A stretch of 64,000 nt of DNA from Thermoplasmata archaeon (GTDB lineage Archaea > Thermoplasmatota > Thermoplasmata > RBG-16-68-12 > SOIM01). A model generated the notes under the pieces. It had not been told where the DNA came from. It saw only the letters and a program-made list of their open reading frames with translations, and searched no databases. Made by a program: the position numbers and the translations under genes. This document shows positions 27,767 to 37,208 of this stretch, one piece after another. The stretch lies in NCBI GenBank assembly GCA_023140195.1, contig JAGLME010000018.1:228621-292620 (forward strand). The letters are read 5' to 3'. Each line of letters opens with the position of its first letter. Positions within the stretch are counted from its first letter, which is position 1.

Positions 27767-28411
27767 ATGACCCCAGAGAAGAAGGACTGGACAAGGGAAG
27801 AACTTGAGGAGCATACTGTTGGCAAGATGACAGCAGTTACCATACCAGTGAACATCTCTATGGTCGGTGCACAGAGGATACTCGATTTGAGTGAGCTCGA
27901 GGGCATTCTGAGAAGCGCATCAGTGATATCCCAAGAGGAGTGCGGATGCAGAAAGAAGGTAGGCAACTGCATTGATCCAATGGACGGCTGTCTCGGAATC
28001 AACGACCTTGCAACTGAGTTGATTGAGAAGGACAATGCAAAACAGATCACTCTCAAGGAAGGGCTGGAAGCTATGCAGCGCACATATGATGCGGGTTTTG
28101 TTCACATGGCTTATACGTTTGAGGGAAAGGACGAGATCGAGTACATTTGCAGTTGCTGTTCATGTTGCTGTCATTCGCTGAGTGCCGCCATTCGGTTTGG
28201 CTATGAGGATCATGTATTCAGTTCCAAGTACGTCGCAGACCAAGATGATGAGAAATGTGCATCCTGCGGAACCTGTGTCGACAGATGCCAGTTCAAGGCC
28301 AGAACTCTGGTAGATGGTGATCTAGAATTCCTTCAAGACAAGTGCTTTGGATGCGGTCTGTGCATGAACACTTGCCCCGAAGAAGCAATCTCTATGGTAG
28401 AGAGAAACTGA
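27767..28411 (+). CDS. Cys-rich 4Fe-4S ferredoxin-domain protein
   Basis: CASCGTCVDRCQFKART and CFGCGLCMNTCPEEAI; extra clusters CGCRKKVGNC and CSCCSCCCH. Confidence 0.85.
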   Translation: MTPEKKDWTREELEEHTVGKMTAVTIPVNISMVGAQRILDLSELEGILRSASVISQEECGCRKKVGNCIDPMDGCLGINDLATELIEKDNAKQITLKEGLEAMQRTYDAGFVHMAYTFEGKDEIEYICSCCSCCCHSLSAAIRFGYEDHVFSSKYVADQDDEKCASCGTCVDRCQFKARTLVDGDLEFLQDKCFGCGLCMNTCPEEAISMVERN

Positions 28412-28445
28412 AAAGGGCAACAATCCTCTTCCCTTACGCCAGGTA

Positions 28446-28519
28446 AGCCACTGGGGGGATTCGAACCCACGACCTGCAGTTTACGAAACTGCCGCTCTAA
28501 CCAGCTGAGCTACAGTGGC
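28446..28519 (-). tRNA. tRNA-Thr (CGT)
   Basis: GCCACTGTAGCTCAGCTGGTTAGAGCGGCAGTTTCGTAAACTGCAGGTCGTGGGTTCGAATCCCCCCAGTGGC; loop TTCGTAA. Confidence 0.93.
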
Positions 28520-28556
28520 GCACTTTGTTGGAAAACGCTCCAGATAGATAAACCTT

Positions 28557-29822
28557 CTACTTCACGAGCTCATTGGCCAATCGGATCGCGCAGACGTCAC
28601 CGCACATCGAGCAGCTGTCCTCGAGCTTGGGGCTCATCTTCTTCCTCTTCTCGCGCGCACCTTCTGGGTCGAAGACCAGTTTAAACATCTCCTCCCAATC
28701 CAGGGCCTTTCTGGCTTCGGCCATCTTCAGGTCCTTTTCCCATCCTCTTCCGAGAGCGAGGTCCGCAACGTGAGCGGCTATCTTGGTGCCGATCACACCC
28801 TCCTTTACATCCTCAACCGTTGGCAGTGAGATATGCTCCGCAGGGGTCATGTAACAGAGGAAGTCAGCACCATAATACCCAGCAAGAGCACCACCAATGG
28901 CACCAGCCAGATGATCATACCCTGCTGCTATGTCCGTAGGGAGCGGACCCAGAACGTAGAAAGGAGCGCCATCACAGACGGATTTCTCCATTTGAACATT
29001 CGCCTCTATCTGATTGAGCGGGACATGGCCAGGGCCTTCGACCATGGTCTGTACGTCGGCCTCTCTTGCCCTTTTGACAAGCTCTCCCAGCACGATGAGC
29101 TCGTGCAGCTGAGGGGCGTCAGTGGCATCGGCGATGCAGCCCGGCCTCAACCCGTCTCCCAAACTTATGGTGAAATCGTGTTCCTTTGCCATTTCGAGAA
29201 GATAATCGTAGTTGGAGTAGAGCGGATTCTCCATATCATTGTGAAGTATCCAAGATACCAGCCAGGAGCCACCTCTTGATATCACACCCAGCTTTCTGCC
29301 GGAGTCCCGTAACAGTCTTGCACCCTCTTTGGTAACCCCACAGTGGACCGTCATGAAATCCACTCCATCCTTGGCGTGTTTCTCGATCCCGTTGAACATG
29401 TCGTCTTCATTCATGTCTAGAAGAGAACCTTTCCTGACGGCAATCAGACCAGCCTGGTAGATCGGAACCGAGCCCAAGGGGATGCTAATTTCTTTCAGAA
29501 TCCTCCTTCGGATCTCGTCAATATCTCCCCCGGTGCTCAGGTCCATCAGTGTATCCGCACCGTACTTGATGGAGACATTTGCCTTCTCAAGCTCTTCGTC
29601 GATGTCGACATAATCGGGCGACGAGCCCAAGTTGGAGTTCACTTTTATCTTGAGTCCCTCTCCGATCCCCATCAGCTTCGGTAAGTGCTTCGGGTTAGAT
29701 GGAATAACTACTCGGCCCGTTGAGACAAGCTTTCTGAGCTTCTCAGGGTCTATTCCCTCCTCCTTCGCCACCGTCTCAATCTCAGTTGTCAGATGCGTGC
29801 GAGCGCTTGCCATCAGGGACAT
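28557..29822 (-). CDS. thiC: Phosphomethylpyrimidine synthase ThiC
   Basis: VNSNLGSSPDYVDIDEELEKA, HCGVTKEGARLL, SRGGSWLVSWILHN, EGPGHVPLNQIEANVQMEKSVCDGAPFYVLGPLPTDIAAGYDHLAGAIGG, SCSMCGDVCAI. Confidence 0.95.
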   Translation of the reverse strand: MSLMASARTHLTTEIETVAKEEGIDPEKLRKLVSTGRVVIPSNPKHLPKLMGIGEGLKIKVNSNLGSSPDYVDIDEELEKANVSIKYGADTLMDLSTGGDIDEIRRRILKEISIPLGSVPIYQAGLIAVRKGSLLDMNEDDMFNGIEKHAKDGVDFMTVHCGVTKEGARLLRDSGRKLGVISRGGSWLVSWILHNDMENPLYSNYDYLLEMAKEHDFTISLGDGLRPGCIADATDAPQLHELIVLGELVKRAREADVQTMVEGPGHVPLNQIEANVQMEKSVCDGAPFYVLGPLPTDIAAGYDHLAGAIGGALAGYYGADFLCYMTPAEHISLPTVEDVKEGVIGTKIAAHVADLALGRGWEKDLKMAEARKALDWEEMFKLVFDPEGAREKRKKMSPKLEDSCSMCGDVCAIRLANELVK

Positions 29823-29947
29823 TGATTGACTATCTGAAGAACTGTATTAAAGCTTTGTGAGAGCACATTTTGAAAGCATGAGAAAAATGGTGGGGATTCG
29901 GGATACCAGGCTAGCAAATAAGGCATCGGGTTAGTGGAGAGATCGCA

Positions 29948-30277
29948 TCATCGCGCGGTGCCCTTAGCCCCCACCTGTAAGACTCTTCTTGGAAGAAATA
30001 CTATTCCTCCCGCCCTCTTCAGTGATTGTTGCCATTGTGCAGACATTGGATGGATTCGCTCCGAATTCCTCACGGCCAGCCTGAAGAAGTACTGTGCCGC
30101 GACCTTCGCAGCTATCTCGTCCACATCTACGTTCAACATAACGTTTAGCAGATATTTCTTTCTTTCTATGGTCCCAGGCTTGACCAGTTCCTTTTCAACG
30201 TCCTTTTCCGTCGTGTCGATTTCCAACTTCTCTCCCCCTTGATCGCGTCCTAGTTCTCCTAGTTCTCGTTCTTGCAT
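29948..30277 (-). CDS. Hypothetical small basic protein
   Basis: 109-aa ORF 25 nt downstream of the 30303-30494 ORF on the same strand; no recognised family. Confidence 0.4.
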   Translation of the reverse strand: MQERELGELGRDQGGEKLEIDTTEKDVEKELVKPGTIERKKYLLNVMLNVDVDEIAAKVAAQYFFRLAVRNSERIHPMSAQWQQSLKRAGGIVFLPRRVLQVGAKGTAR

Positions 30278-30302
30278 TGCCTTCGGGAGGGGAAATCAAT
30301 GC

Positions 30303-30494
30303 CTACATGTCGGCGTACAAGCCGCCCCATGCTTTCTTCACGGGCTTTCTGGGATCGACCCTCCTATCAGAAAGGTCGATAACCTTTACACCCTTCTTAG
30401 GTCGGGAGGCTCTTAGCCTCCTTACAGACTTGTGTTCCAATTCCCCGCCTCCTATTATCGAGAATCTACGCTCGATTGTTATGTATGTAATCAT
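30303..30494 (-). CDS. Hypothetical small basic protein
   Basis: 63-aa ORF rich in Arg/Lys (KSVRRLRASRPKKGVKVIDLSDRRVDPRKPVKKAW); no recognised family. Confidence 0.4.
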   Translation of the reverse strand: MITYITIERRFSIIGGGELEHKSVRRLRASRPKKGVKVIDLSDRRVDPRKPVKKAWGGLYADM

Positions 30495-30570
30495 TCGTTC
30501 GGGGACTATTAATAGATTGCGAAATTATCAATTTCCGAAACTTTAAATCGGGGAATACAATGCTTTCTCG

Positions 30571-31698
30571 ATGCCCTGGATCAATGGCCAGATTCTCACC
30601 GAGGACGGGTTTCGGGAGGGGAGCCTGGAGTTCGACGAGGAGATCATAACATACATATCTGATTTGAAGTCCAAACAACCACTGGCCGAGGGGCTTGTGC
30701 TGCCCCTTTTCGTTAACCCTCACACCCACATCGGAGATTCATTCATAAGGGAGGATCTGGAAGGAACGATCCAAGACATCGTGGCACCGCCAAACGGTCT
30801 TAAACATGTACGTCTGGAGGAGGCAAGCGATGAGGAAGTCCTGGAAGGGATGGTGCAGAGCTTGGATAAGATGAACACCGCTGGGATCTCCCACTTCGTG
30901 GACTTCAGGGAGGGGGGCGTGAAAGGAGTCTCTCTTCTCTTGAACGCGTCCCTGGATTCACCTGTCAGCCCGGTTGTTTACGGAAGGCCCAAAGCGGCGG
31001 AGTACGAGAGGCAGGAGATGGAAGCTCTTCTCAAGGTAGTTGATGGTGTAGGAATAAGCAGCGTGGAGGATTGGGATCGTTCCGCTCTGGAAAAGCTCGC
31101 AAAGGACGTGAACATCTCTGGGAAAGGTTTCGCCACCCATGCGAGCGAGAGGGTCAGAGAGGACATGGACACAGTCCTGGCCCTCAACCCGAGGTTCCTC
31201 GTTCACATGATAGAAGCAAAGGAGTCGGATCTGGAGAGGTGTGCTGACTCGGATGTGCCCATAGTCGTTTGTCCTAGATCGAACGCTCATTTCGGCAAGA
31301 CTCCGCCAGTGGCCAAGATGCTCTCAAAGGGTGTTGAAGTGATGTTAGGAACGGATAATGCCATGTTGAGCTCCCCATCCCTGTTCGATGAGATGCGTTT
31401 CCTTCGTCAGACGACGAAGCAGGATCCGAGCATCACTGCTGGCTCCATTCTACAAATGGCATTCAACTCTCGAAAAGCTTTAAAGGGACAATCCGCCTTA
31501 TTGCTCAAAACAGGACAGCCTTCGGAGTTTCTCGTTCTTGAATGGGACGGTAGTAGACCCGAAAACTTTATCGTAGAGAGGGCTTCTGAAAAGAACATAT
31601 CCATTATTGCCCGAGGAAGGAGGCTGTGGGCGAAGAAGGACGGACATCTCAAGGAGGAATCTAACTGGCCAAGAAAGGATCCAAGAGGACAAGAGTGA
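30571..31698 (+). CDS. Amidohydrolase superfamily protein
   Basis: VLPLFVNPHTHIGDSFI, GKGFATHASER, FLVHMIEA, GTDNAMLSSPSLFDEMRFL. Confidence 0.85.
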   Translation: MPWINGQILTEDGFREGSLEFDEEIITYISDLKSKQPLAEGLVLPLFVNPHTHIGDSFIREDLEGTIQDIVAPPNGLKHVRLEEASDEEVLEGMVQSLDKMNTAGISHFVDFREGGVKGVSLLLNASLDSPVSPVVYGRPKAAEYERQEMEALLKVVDGVGISSVEDWDRSALEKLAKDVNISGKGFATHASERVREDMDTVLALNPRFLVHMIEAKESDLERCADSDVPIVVCPRSNAHFGKTPPVAKMLSKGVEVMLGTDNAMLSSPSLFDEMRFLRQTTKQDPSITAGSILQMAFNSRKALKGQSALLLKTGQPSEFLVLEWDGSRPENFIVERASEKNISIIARGRRLWAKKDGHLKEESNWPRKDPRGQE

Positions 31699-32528
31699 AG
31701 GACTTGATGACGCAGAAACCGGTGGCGGCCAAGCTGCCGGGTTCCCGAGAGGACGTCCTCAGACTTCTGGTTAAGCACAAGATAACTGGAGTTCCAGTCA
31801 CCAAGAAGGATGGGACGTACATTGGATTCGTTGCCAGGAAACACATGTTTGACCAGCCCGAAGAAAAGCAATTGGTGCTCCTGATGAGGAAAGATTGGCC
31901 GACGACCGCACCCAATACAAGGGTGGAGGACGCTGTGCTCCTGATGGTCGAGAGCGGAGTTCACTTCTTGCCTGTCATTGAGAAGAAGAAAGTGGTGGGG
32001 ATCCTGACACCTGCGGACGTGCTGATTGTCGTGGAGAAGGCGGAGCTTGACACTCCCGTCGAGGAACTCGTGCGCTCCCCATGCATCCCAGTATACGAGC
32101 TCACTCCTTTGACCGTCGCATTGGAGATAATGAAGATCGCCAGGGTGTTCTCGTTGCCAGTCCTGGACGAGGAAGGTCTTCTGTCCGGCATCATCACCGA
32201 TCGTGACCTATTCAACAAGAGCCACATAGACGAGAGGATTGCCATGTCCGCTCTCGGGCTGGCTGAGGACGAGGACAGCTGGACATGGGAAGGCCTGAGG
32301 AACATCATGAAGCTGTACTATGAAGAGTCCAAGATACACCTGCCGAAGATGTTCGTCAAGGAAGTGATGATCCCAGATCCGGTGACGGTGTTCGAGAAAA
32401 GCGGAGTAAGCGAAGTTGCGACCCATTTACGGAAGAACGACTTCAACCAGATGCCGATTCGTGACGAGGACGACAGACTCGCAGCAATGATACACGACCT
32501 GGATGTTCTGACCGTCCTGATCAAGTAG
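31695..32528 (+). CDS. CBS-domain protein
   Basis: Repeated CBS motifs (MTQKPVAAKLPGSREDVLRLLVKHKITGVPVT; FSLPVLDEEGLLSGIITDRDL; MIPDPVTVFEKSGVSEVATHL); GTGA overlap with upstream gene. Confidence 0.88.
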   Translation: MKDLMTQKPVAAKLPGSREDVLRLLVKHKITGVPVTKKDGTYIGFVARKHMFDQPEEKQLVLLMRKDWPTTAPNTRVEDAVLLMVESGVHFLPVIEKKKVVGILTPADVLIVVEKAELDTPVEELVRSPCIPVYELTPLTVALEIMKIARVFSLPVLDEEGLLSGIITDRDLFNKSHIDERIAMSALGLAEDEDSWTWEGLRNIMKLYYEESKIHLPKMFVKEVMIPDPVTVFEKSGVSEVATHLRKNDFNQMPIRDEDDRLAAMIHDLDVLTVLIK

Positions 32529-32540
32529 AGTGGATGGAAT

Positions 32541-34019
32541 ATGGCAAAAAGATATGACGAGGTCATGTCCCTTTCATTGAGAAAGGGATTCATCTGGCCA
32601 TCGGTCGATATCTACGGTGGTTTTGCAGGGTTCTATGATTACGGACATTTAGGCGCCGCCATGAAACGGAAATGGGAGAACCTCTGGCTGAAGTACTTCC
32701 TTGGATTGAGCAGGAGATACCACCTGATCGACACCACAAACATACTTCCCTTCAAGAGCCTGAAGGCCTCTGGTCATGTAGATCACTTCACGGACATGCT
32801 CGTTTCATGCTCAGGCTGTGGTACGTCTCATCGTGGGGACCATCTGGTCCAGAACGCGACCGGGAAATCCGCTGAATCGTTGAGCACTGACGAGATCGAT
32901 GCCGAGATACAGAACCTTGGTCTCAAATGCCCGAAGTGCGGTGGAGCTCTACAATCCTCGACCGAGTTCAACATGATGATTCCATTGTCAATAGGTCCGA
33001 CCGGAGCGGACAAGGCCTATCTCCGGCCCGAAACAGCTCAGGGTGCATTCCTTAACTTCAAGAGGGAGTTCGAGTCCCTTCGTCGGAAGATGCCGTTCGG
33101 TTTGGCCATCATAGGAAGGGCTTTCAGGAATGAGATATCGCCCCGGCAGGGAACATATCGAATGCGGGAGTTCATTCAGGCCGAGCTGCAGATATTCTTC
33201 AATCCCAACACATTCGACGATGAGGTGGACTTCAAGAGCGTGGAAGATGAGATCTTGCGAATCTCTTTCGAGGATAAGAAGGATGATGGACATGTTGAGG
33301 ACATCAGGGCTGGGGACCTGATCGACCGTTTGCCGAAGTTCTATGTTTACCACATGGTCAAGATCCAGCAGTTCTATCTGGACCTCCTAAACATGCCCAG
33401 AGAGAGGTTCAGATTCGCTGAACTGGGAGAGAAGGAGAGGGCATTCTACAACAAGTTACATTTCGATATTGAGATCAAGCTCGACTCCCTGAACGGATGG
33501 GGCGAGATCAACGGCATTCACTACCGCACGGACCATGACCTGAGCGGACATCAGGCCGGCTCAAATGAGAAGATGACTGTCACGGTCGACGGTGAAAGGA
33601 TCCTGCCACACGTGCTCGAGCTCAGTTTCGGGGTGGACAGGAATATCTGGGCGTTCCTGGACGTATGCTATGAGAAAGGTGAAAGATCGGTTCTGAGACT
33701 TCCGCGGAACATCTCACCCATTACGATCGGGATATTCCCGCTGGTCTCCAAAGGGGGTCTTCCCGAGTTGGCCATCGAGGTCTTCGAATCTCTAAACGAT
33801 GATTTTGAATGTTTTTACGACGAAGCCGGATCGATCGGAAAGCGTTATGCGAGGATGGATGAGATAGGTACTCCCTTCTGCCTCACCGTTGACTACGACT
33901 CTCTCGAGAACAAGGACATCACGATCAGGGAGAGGGACTCCACCAAGCAGAAAAGGGTGCCGATATCGGAATTGTCGCAGACCTTCAAGGATCTACTGAA
34001 GACCGGTGCTGGGTTCTGA
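32541..34019 (+). CDS. glyS: Glycyl-tRNA synthetase
   Basis: YDEVMSLSLRKGFIWPSVDIYGGFAGFYDYGHLGAAMKRKWENLW, LRPETAQGAFLNFKRE, FGLAIIGRAFRNEISPRQGTYRMREFIQAELQIF, LRLPRNISPITIGIFPL. Confidence 0.95.
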   Translation: MAKRYDEVMSLSLRKGFIWPSVDIYGGFAGFYDYGHLGAAMKRKWENLWLKYFLGLSRRYHLIDTTNILPFKSLKASGHVDHFTDMLVSCSGCGTSHRGDHLVQNATGKSAESLSTDEIDAEIQNLGLKCPKCGGALQSSTEFNMMIPLSIGPTGADKAYLRPETAQGAFLNFKREFESLRRKMPFGLAIIGRAFRNEISPRQGTYRMREFIQAELQIFFNPNTFDDEVDFKSVEDEILRISFEDKKDDGHVEDIRAGDLIDRLPKFYVYHMVKIQQFYLDLLNMPRERFRFAELGEKERAFYNKLHFDIEIKLDSLNGWGEINGIHYRTDHDLSGHQAGSNEKMTVTVDGERILPHVLELSFGVDRNIWAFLDVCYEKGERSVLRLPRNISPITIGIFPLVSKGGLPELAIEVFESLNDDFECFYDEAGSIGKRYARMDEIGTPFCLTVDYDSLENKDITIRERDSTKQKRVPISELSQTFKDLLKTGAGF

Positions 34020-34807
34020 TGGGAAGAGAGGAGATAACCGGCCGCTTGGCCGGTTCTTTGGACGAATCTGTACGGGGTCATACAGCATCAATTGATGATG
34101 TCGCCATCGCTTTCTCGGGAGGCTTGGACTCTTCGTTGATTGCCTGCTTGGCGTCGAGGTACACCAAACCTGTGCTCTATGTGGTCGGGGAGGAGAACAG
34201 CTCGGACCTCATCGGTGCCAGGACCTCTGCCTCGATCCTGGAGCTCCCCCTGAAAGAGATAATCCTCTCTGACAGTGGAGTGGAGAGAGCTCTCCCAAGC
34301 ATTGTGGATGTGCTCAGGTCCACCAATTCGGTCCTGGTATCATACAAGATCCCCCAGTTCTTCGTGACCATGTCTGCAGAGGAAGATGTCATCCTCATCG
34401 GCAATGGAGCGGATGAGCTATTCGGAGGGTACTCCAAGTATGAGAGATTGGACCCAGGAATGATGATGGAGACAATGCAATCGGATTTGGAGAAGCTGCT
34501 CAAGACTGAGATACCAATGGACAACCGGATGGGCCATGAGTTCGGAAAGACCTTCGAATACCCCTTCCTTTCCGCGGATGTAATAGAGGTCGCAATGGAA
34601 GTACCGACAGGCCTGAAGGTTGGTGAGGAGGGGCGCAAGACGATTCTCAGAGATGCGGCGAAGAGGTTTGGGCTTCCTGCTGAGATATCAGATAGGAAGA
34701 AGAAGGCGGCTCAGTACGGCACCGGAGCCATAAAGATCCTGAGGAGGATAGCCAAAGCCGAGGGGTTATCGGTCAGTCGATACATCGAGAATCTTGGTGA
34801 CTTTTGA
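34019..34807 (+). CDS. Stand-alone asparagine-synthase-like PP-loop protein
   Basis: PP-loop AFSGGLDSSLIACLA; GNGADELFGGYSKYERLDP; no N-terminal glutaminase domain; TGATG overlap with glyS. Confidence 0.82.
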   Translation: MGREEITGRLAGSLDESVRGHTASIDDVAIAFSGGLDSSLIACLASRYTKPVLYVVGEENSSDLIGARTSASILELPLKEIILSDSGVERALPSIVDVLRSTNSVLVSYKIPQFFVTMSAEEDVILIGNGADELFGGYSKYERLDPGMMMETMQSDLEKLLKTEIPMDNRMGHEFGKTFEYPFLSADVIEVAMEVPTGLKVGEEGRKTILRDAAKRFGLPAEISDRKKKAAQYGTGAIKILRRIAKAEGLSVSRYIENLGDF

Positions 34808-34899
34808 ACATTCGCCGACCCTTTTCTCACTTTTCCCCTATCATTCTTGATTTTCTTGTCATAGCGGTTAATATACAAACGCACTGAATTGATTATTCA

Positions 34900-35172
34900 A
34901 TGGCACGCTCCAAGAAAATGTCCGAGGAGGCAAAGGCTCTATGGTTGCTCGGAGTCTGTCAAAGAAGGCTCAAGGAGAACCCAAAGGACGTGGATGCCCT
35001 TTTCTGCAAAGGTGTCGCCCTGGCGAAGATGGGGAAGTTCAAGGAGTCCATCATGTTCCTGAACAAGGTGACGCTGATCAGCCCCAAGTATCCGGGGATT
35101 GACCTGTTCAAGACAAGGGTCTACGATGCACTTGAGCAGAAGATAAGCTCGTTGTTGGACACCGACATGTGA
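34900..35172 (+). CDS. Small TPR-like protein
   Basis: LWLLGVCQRRLKENPKDVDALFCKGVALAKMGKFKESIMFLNKVTLISPKYPG. Confidence 0.7.
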   Translation: MARSKKMSEEAKALWLLGVCQRRLKENPKDVDALFCKGVALAKMGKFKESIMFLNKVTLISPKYPGIDLFKTRVYDALEQKISSLLDTDM

Positions 35173-35309
35173 GAGGGATGCTCAGGTCTTTTCTTGTTCG
35201 ATGGTATCCCATCATCCGCTTCAACCCCAAAATACGAGATTATCACCTGCGATAAGCAAAGAAGAATTGGTTTATAGCCCCAGCCACTCTTTCCCACCGA
35301 GACAAATCT

Positions 35310-35924
35310 ATGTTCTCCAAGGATGCTGGTGAAAAGGCGGACGACTCATTGAGGGAGGACCTACCCGACAAGGGCGGGGTTGACCAGCCCATGGTCTCAG
35401 AGGGTCAATCACAGAATGGCCTTCCAGATATCCGTGAATCACAGATCTACCTAGTTGAGGAAGGGAGGCCAGACATCTCCTATCGGTTATTGGTGAGAGC
35501 GCTGACTGATGGACGTCCTGGTCTTTGTGTGACGAGAGTGTACCCGGAGATCCTAAAACAGAGATTCGATCTGGAGAAATGCGCCATCCTCTGGCTGTCC
35601 ACCGCAGGCCAAGATGAAGCCATCCGTCCAAGGGACCTGGAAAGACTGAGCCTTCTGCTGGAGCAGTTCTTGAAGAATGACAGGGGCGTTGTGCTTGTCG
35701 ACGGAATTGAATACCTGATCACGAACAACGACTTCGTCACGGTGCTGAGGCTCATCCAGTCCATCAGGGACCTGGTCGCAATGAACCAGGCGATCATGAT
35801 CATATCCCTGAGCCCATCTACGTTGGGATATCAGGAGCTGAACCTGCTGGAGAGAGAAATGGACTCGGTATTCAGGTTTCATTTGCCAGAAAACACTAGC
35901 CAGCAAGATTTTCACGGTCGATAA
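35310..35924 (+). CDS. DUF835-like domain protein
   Basis: IYLVEEGRPDISYRLLVRALTDGRPGLCVTRVYPE...VVLVDGIEYLITNNDFVTVLRLIQSIRDL; aligns by eye with the C-terminus of the 19372-21432 product. Confidence 0.78.
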   Translation: MFSKDAGEKADDSLREDLPDKGGVDQPMVSEGQSQNGLPDIRESQIYLVEEGRPDISYRLLVRALTDGRPGLCVTRVYPEILKQRFDLEKCAILWLSTAGQDEAIRPRDLERLSLLLEQFLKNDRGVVLVDGIEYLITNNDFVTVLRLIQSIRDLVAMNQAIMIISLSPSTLGYQELNLLEREMDSVFRFHLPENTSQQDFHGR

Positions 35925-35945
35925 TCAAGGAAAAGGGTTTATCTT

Positions 35946-36377
35946 ATGAAAGCAAAGTCCAGAAGGTGTATGGGCCACACACTCCCAGAGGTACAAGAGA
36001 TCATTGATTACGAGTTCTTGAACCAGAAACTCGATGATTATGTCAAACTGGACATCCTGTACTACGAACTTGACAGGCTGGAAAAGACGCTCAAGACAAA
36101 AGGCACGCCGTATGTCTTTCTAGACCCCGAGGAGGCCGAGATCACTGTCCAGGATGGCAAGAGGATATATGAGGGATATGTTCAGTGGATTCAGGAGAAA
36201 CTGACTGAGCACGCATCTGAATTGCCTGTACCAGATGAATCTGAGCCGTTGGATGACTTGTTCAATTCAATGATCGACATCCTGTGGAGAGAGGATCTGC
36301 ACGCTATGATAATCCTAACCCTGGCTCAGATCGTGATTGTCCATGGTCTCGAACAGTACTATGGAGAAGACAATTGA
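35946..36377 (+). CDS. Hypothetical helical protein
   Basis: 143-aa ORF between the DUF835 and GTPase genes on the same strand; no recognised family. Confidence 0.6.
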   Translation: MKAKSRRCMGHTLPEVQEIIDYEFLNQKLDDYVKLDILYYELDRLEKTLKTKGTPYVFLDPEEAEITVQDGKRIYEGYVQWIQEKLTEHASELPVPDESEPLDDLFNSMIDILWREDLHAMIILTLAQIVIVHGLEQYYGEDN

Positions 36378-36388
36378 GGAGCTATGAA

Positions 36389-37204
36389 ATGCCCGAATAC
36401 GTCAAGAAGAAGGTCCTCCTCCTAGGTGATGGGGCGGTTGGAAAGACCTCTTTGATTCGAAGGTTCGTTGTGGACAAGTTCGCTGACAGGTACATTGCCA
36501 CCATTGGGACCAAGGTCACCAAGAAGGACATCAGGTTGAAGAAAGAGGGTGAGGAATGCTACGTCACCCTCATGATATGGGACGTCCTGGGGCAGAGAGG
36601 CTATTCGGCGGTCCAGGCAAGCAGCTTCAGAGGTTCGCAAGGGGCATTAATCGTTTACGACGTGACCCGGCCAGAGACAATTCAAGCACTCGCAGAGTAC
36701 TGGATACCGAGGCTCTATGAGACCCTTGGAAAAGTGCCAATCGTCGTTGTCGGAAATAAGGTCGACCTTGTCGACAGGAGAAAAGCGCATGAAGAGGATG
36801 CCGAGGACTTCTGTTCCAAATACGATTCAGAGTATTATCTGAGCAGTGCGAAGTCGGGCGAGAACGTGGAGAAGATCTTCATGTCCATCGGCAAGGAGAT
36901 GATGGAGGAGAGGAGGATAGAGGAGATGGACAAGGCAACGACCTTTGGAGCTCCTTCGACCATCATTGAGGCTTCTGATAAGATAATAATGGACTTCTGC
37001 AACCAGTTCGGCGGGATGGAATCGGGAATGCCCATCCTTCGTGAACAGTTCGCCAAGGCCGGTTTGGACATAAAGGCCCCTACAAAGGAAGGTCTCATCA
37101 AGGTTATCGGATTCTTGGCCGAGGTCGAGAGCAACCTGAAGGATCAGGCCACAGTGTCCAGGAACCGCGCAAGAAGGCTCTCGATCGTCAAGAACGCCCG
37201 CTAG
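36389..37204 (+). CDS. Ras/Rab-like small GTPase with C-terminal helical extension
   Basis: G1 LLGDGAVGKTSLIRRF, WDVLGQRGY, VVVGNKVDLVDR, SSAKSGENVEKIF. Start MPEYVKKK. Confidence 0.9.
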   Translation: MPEYVKKKVLLLGDGAVGKTSLIRRFVVDKFADRYIATIGTKVTKKDIRLKKEGEECYVTLMIWDVLGQRGYSAVQASSFRGSQGALIVYDVTRPETIQALAEYWIPRLYETLGKVPIVVVGNKVDLVDRRKAHEEDAEDFCSKYDSEYYLSSAKSGENVEKIFMSIGKEMMEERRIEEMDKATTFGAPSTIIEASDKIIMDFCNQFGGMESGMPILREQFAKAGLDIKAPTKEGLIKVIGFLAEVESNLKDQATVSRNRARRLSIVKNAR

Positions 37205-37208
37205 ATTC

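Noticed and set aside
29823-29947. TPP riboswitch upstream of thiC
   Set aside because: The upstream minus-strand sequence lacks recognisable THI-box elements (CUGAGA, ACCUG, GGUAAUGCCGGC-like).
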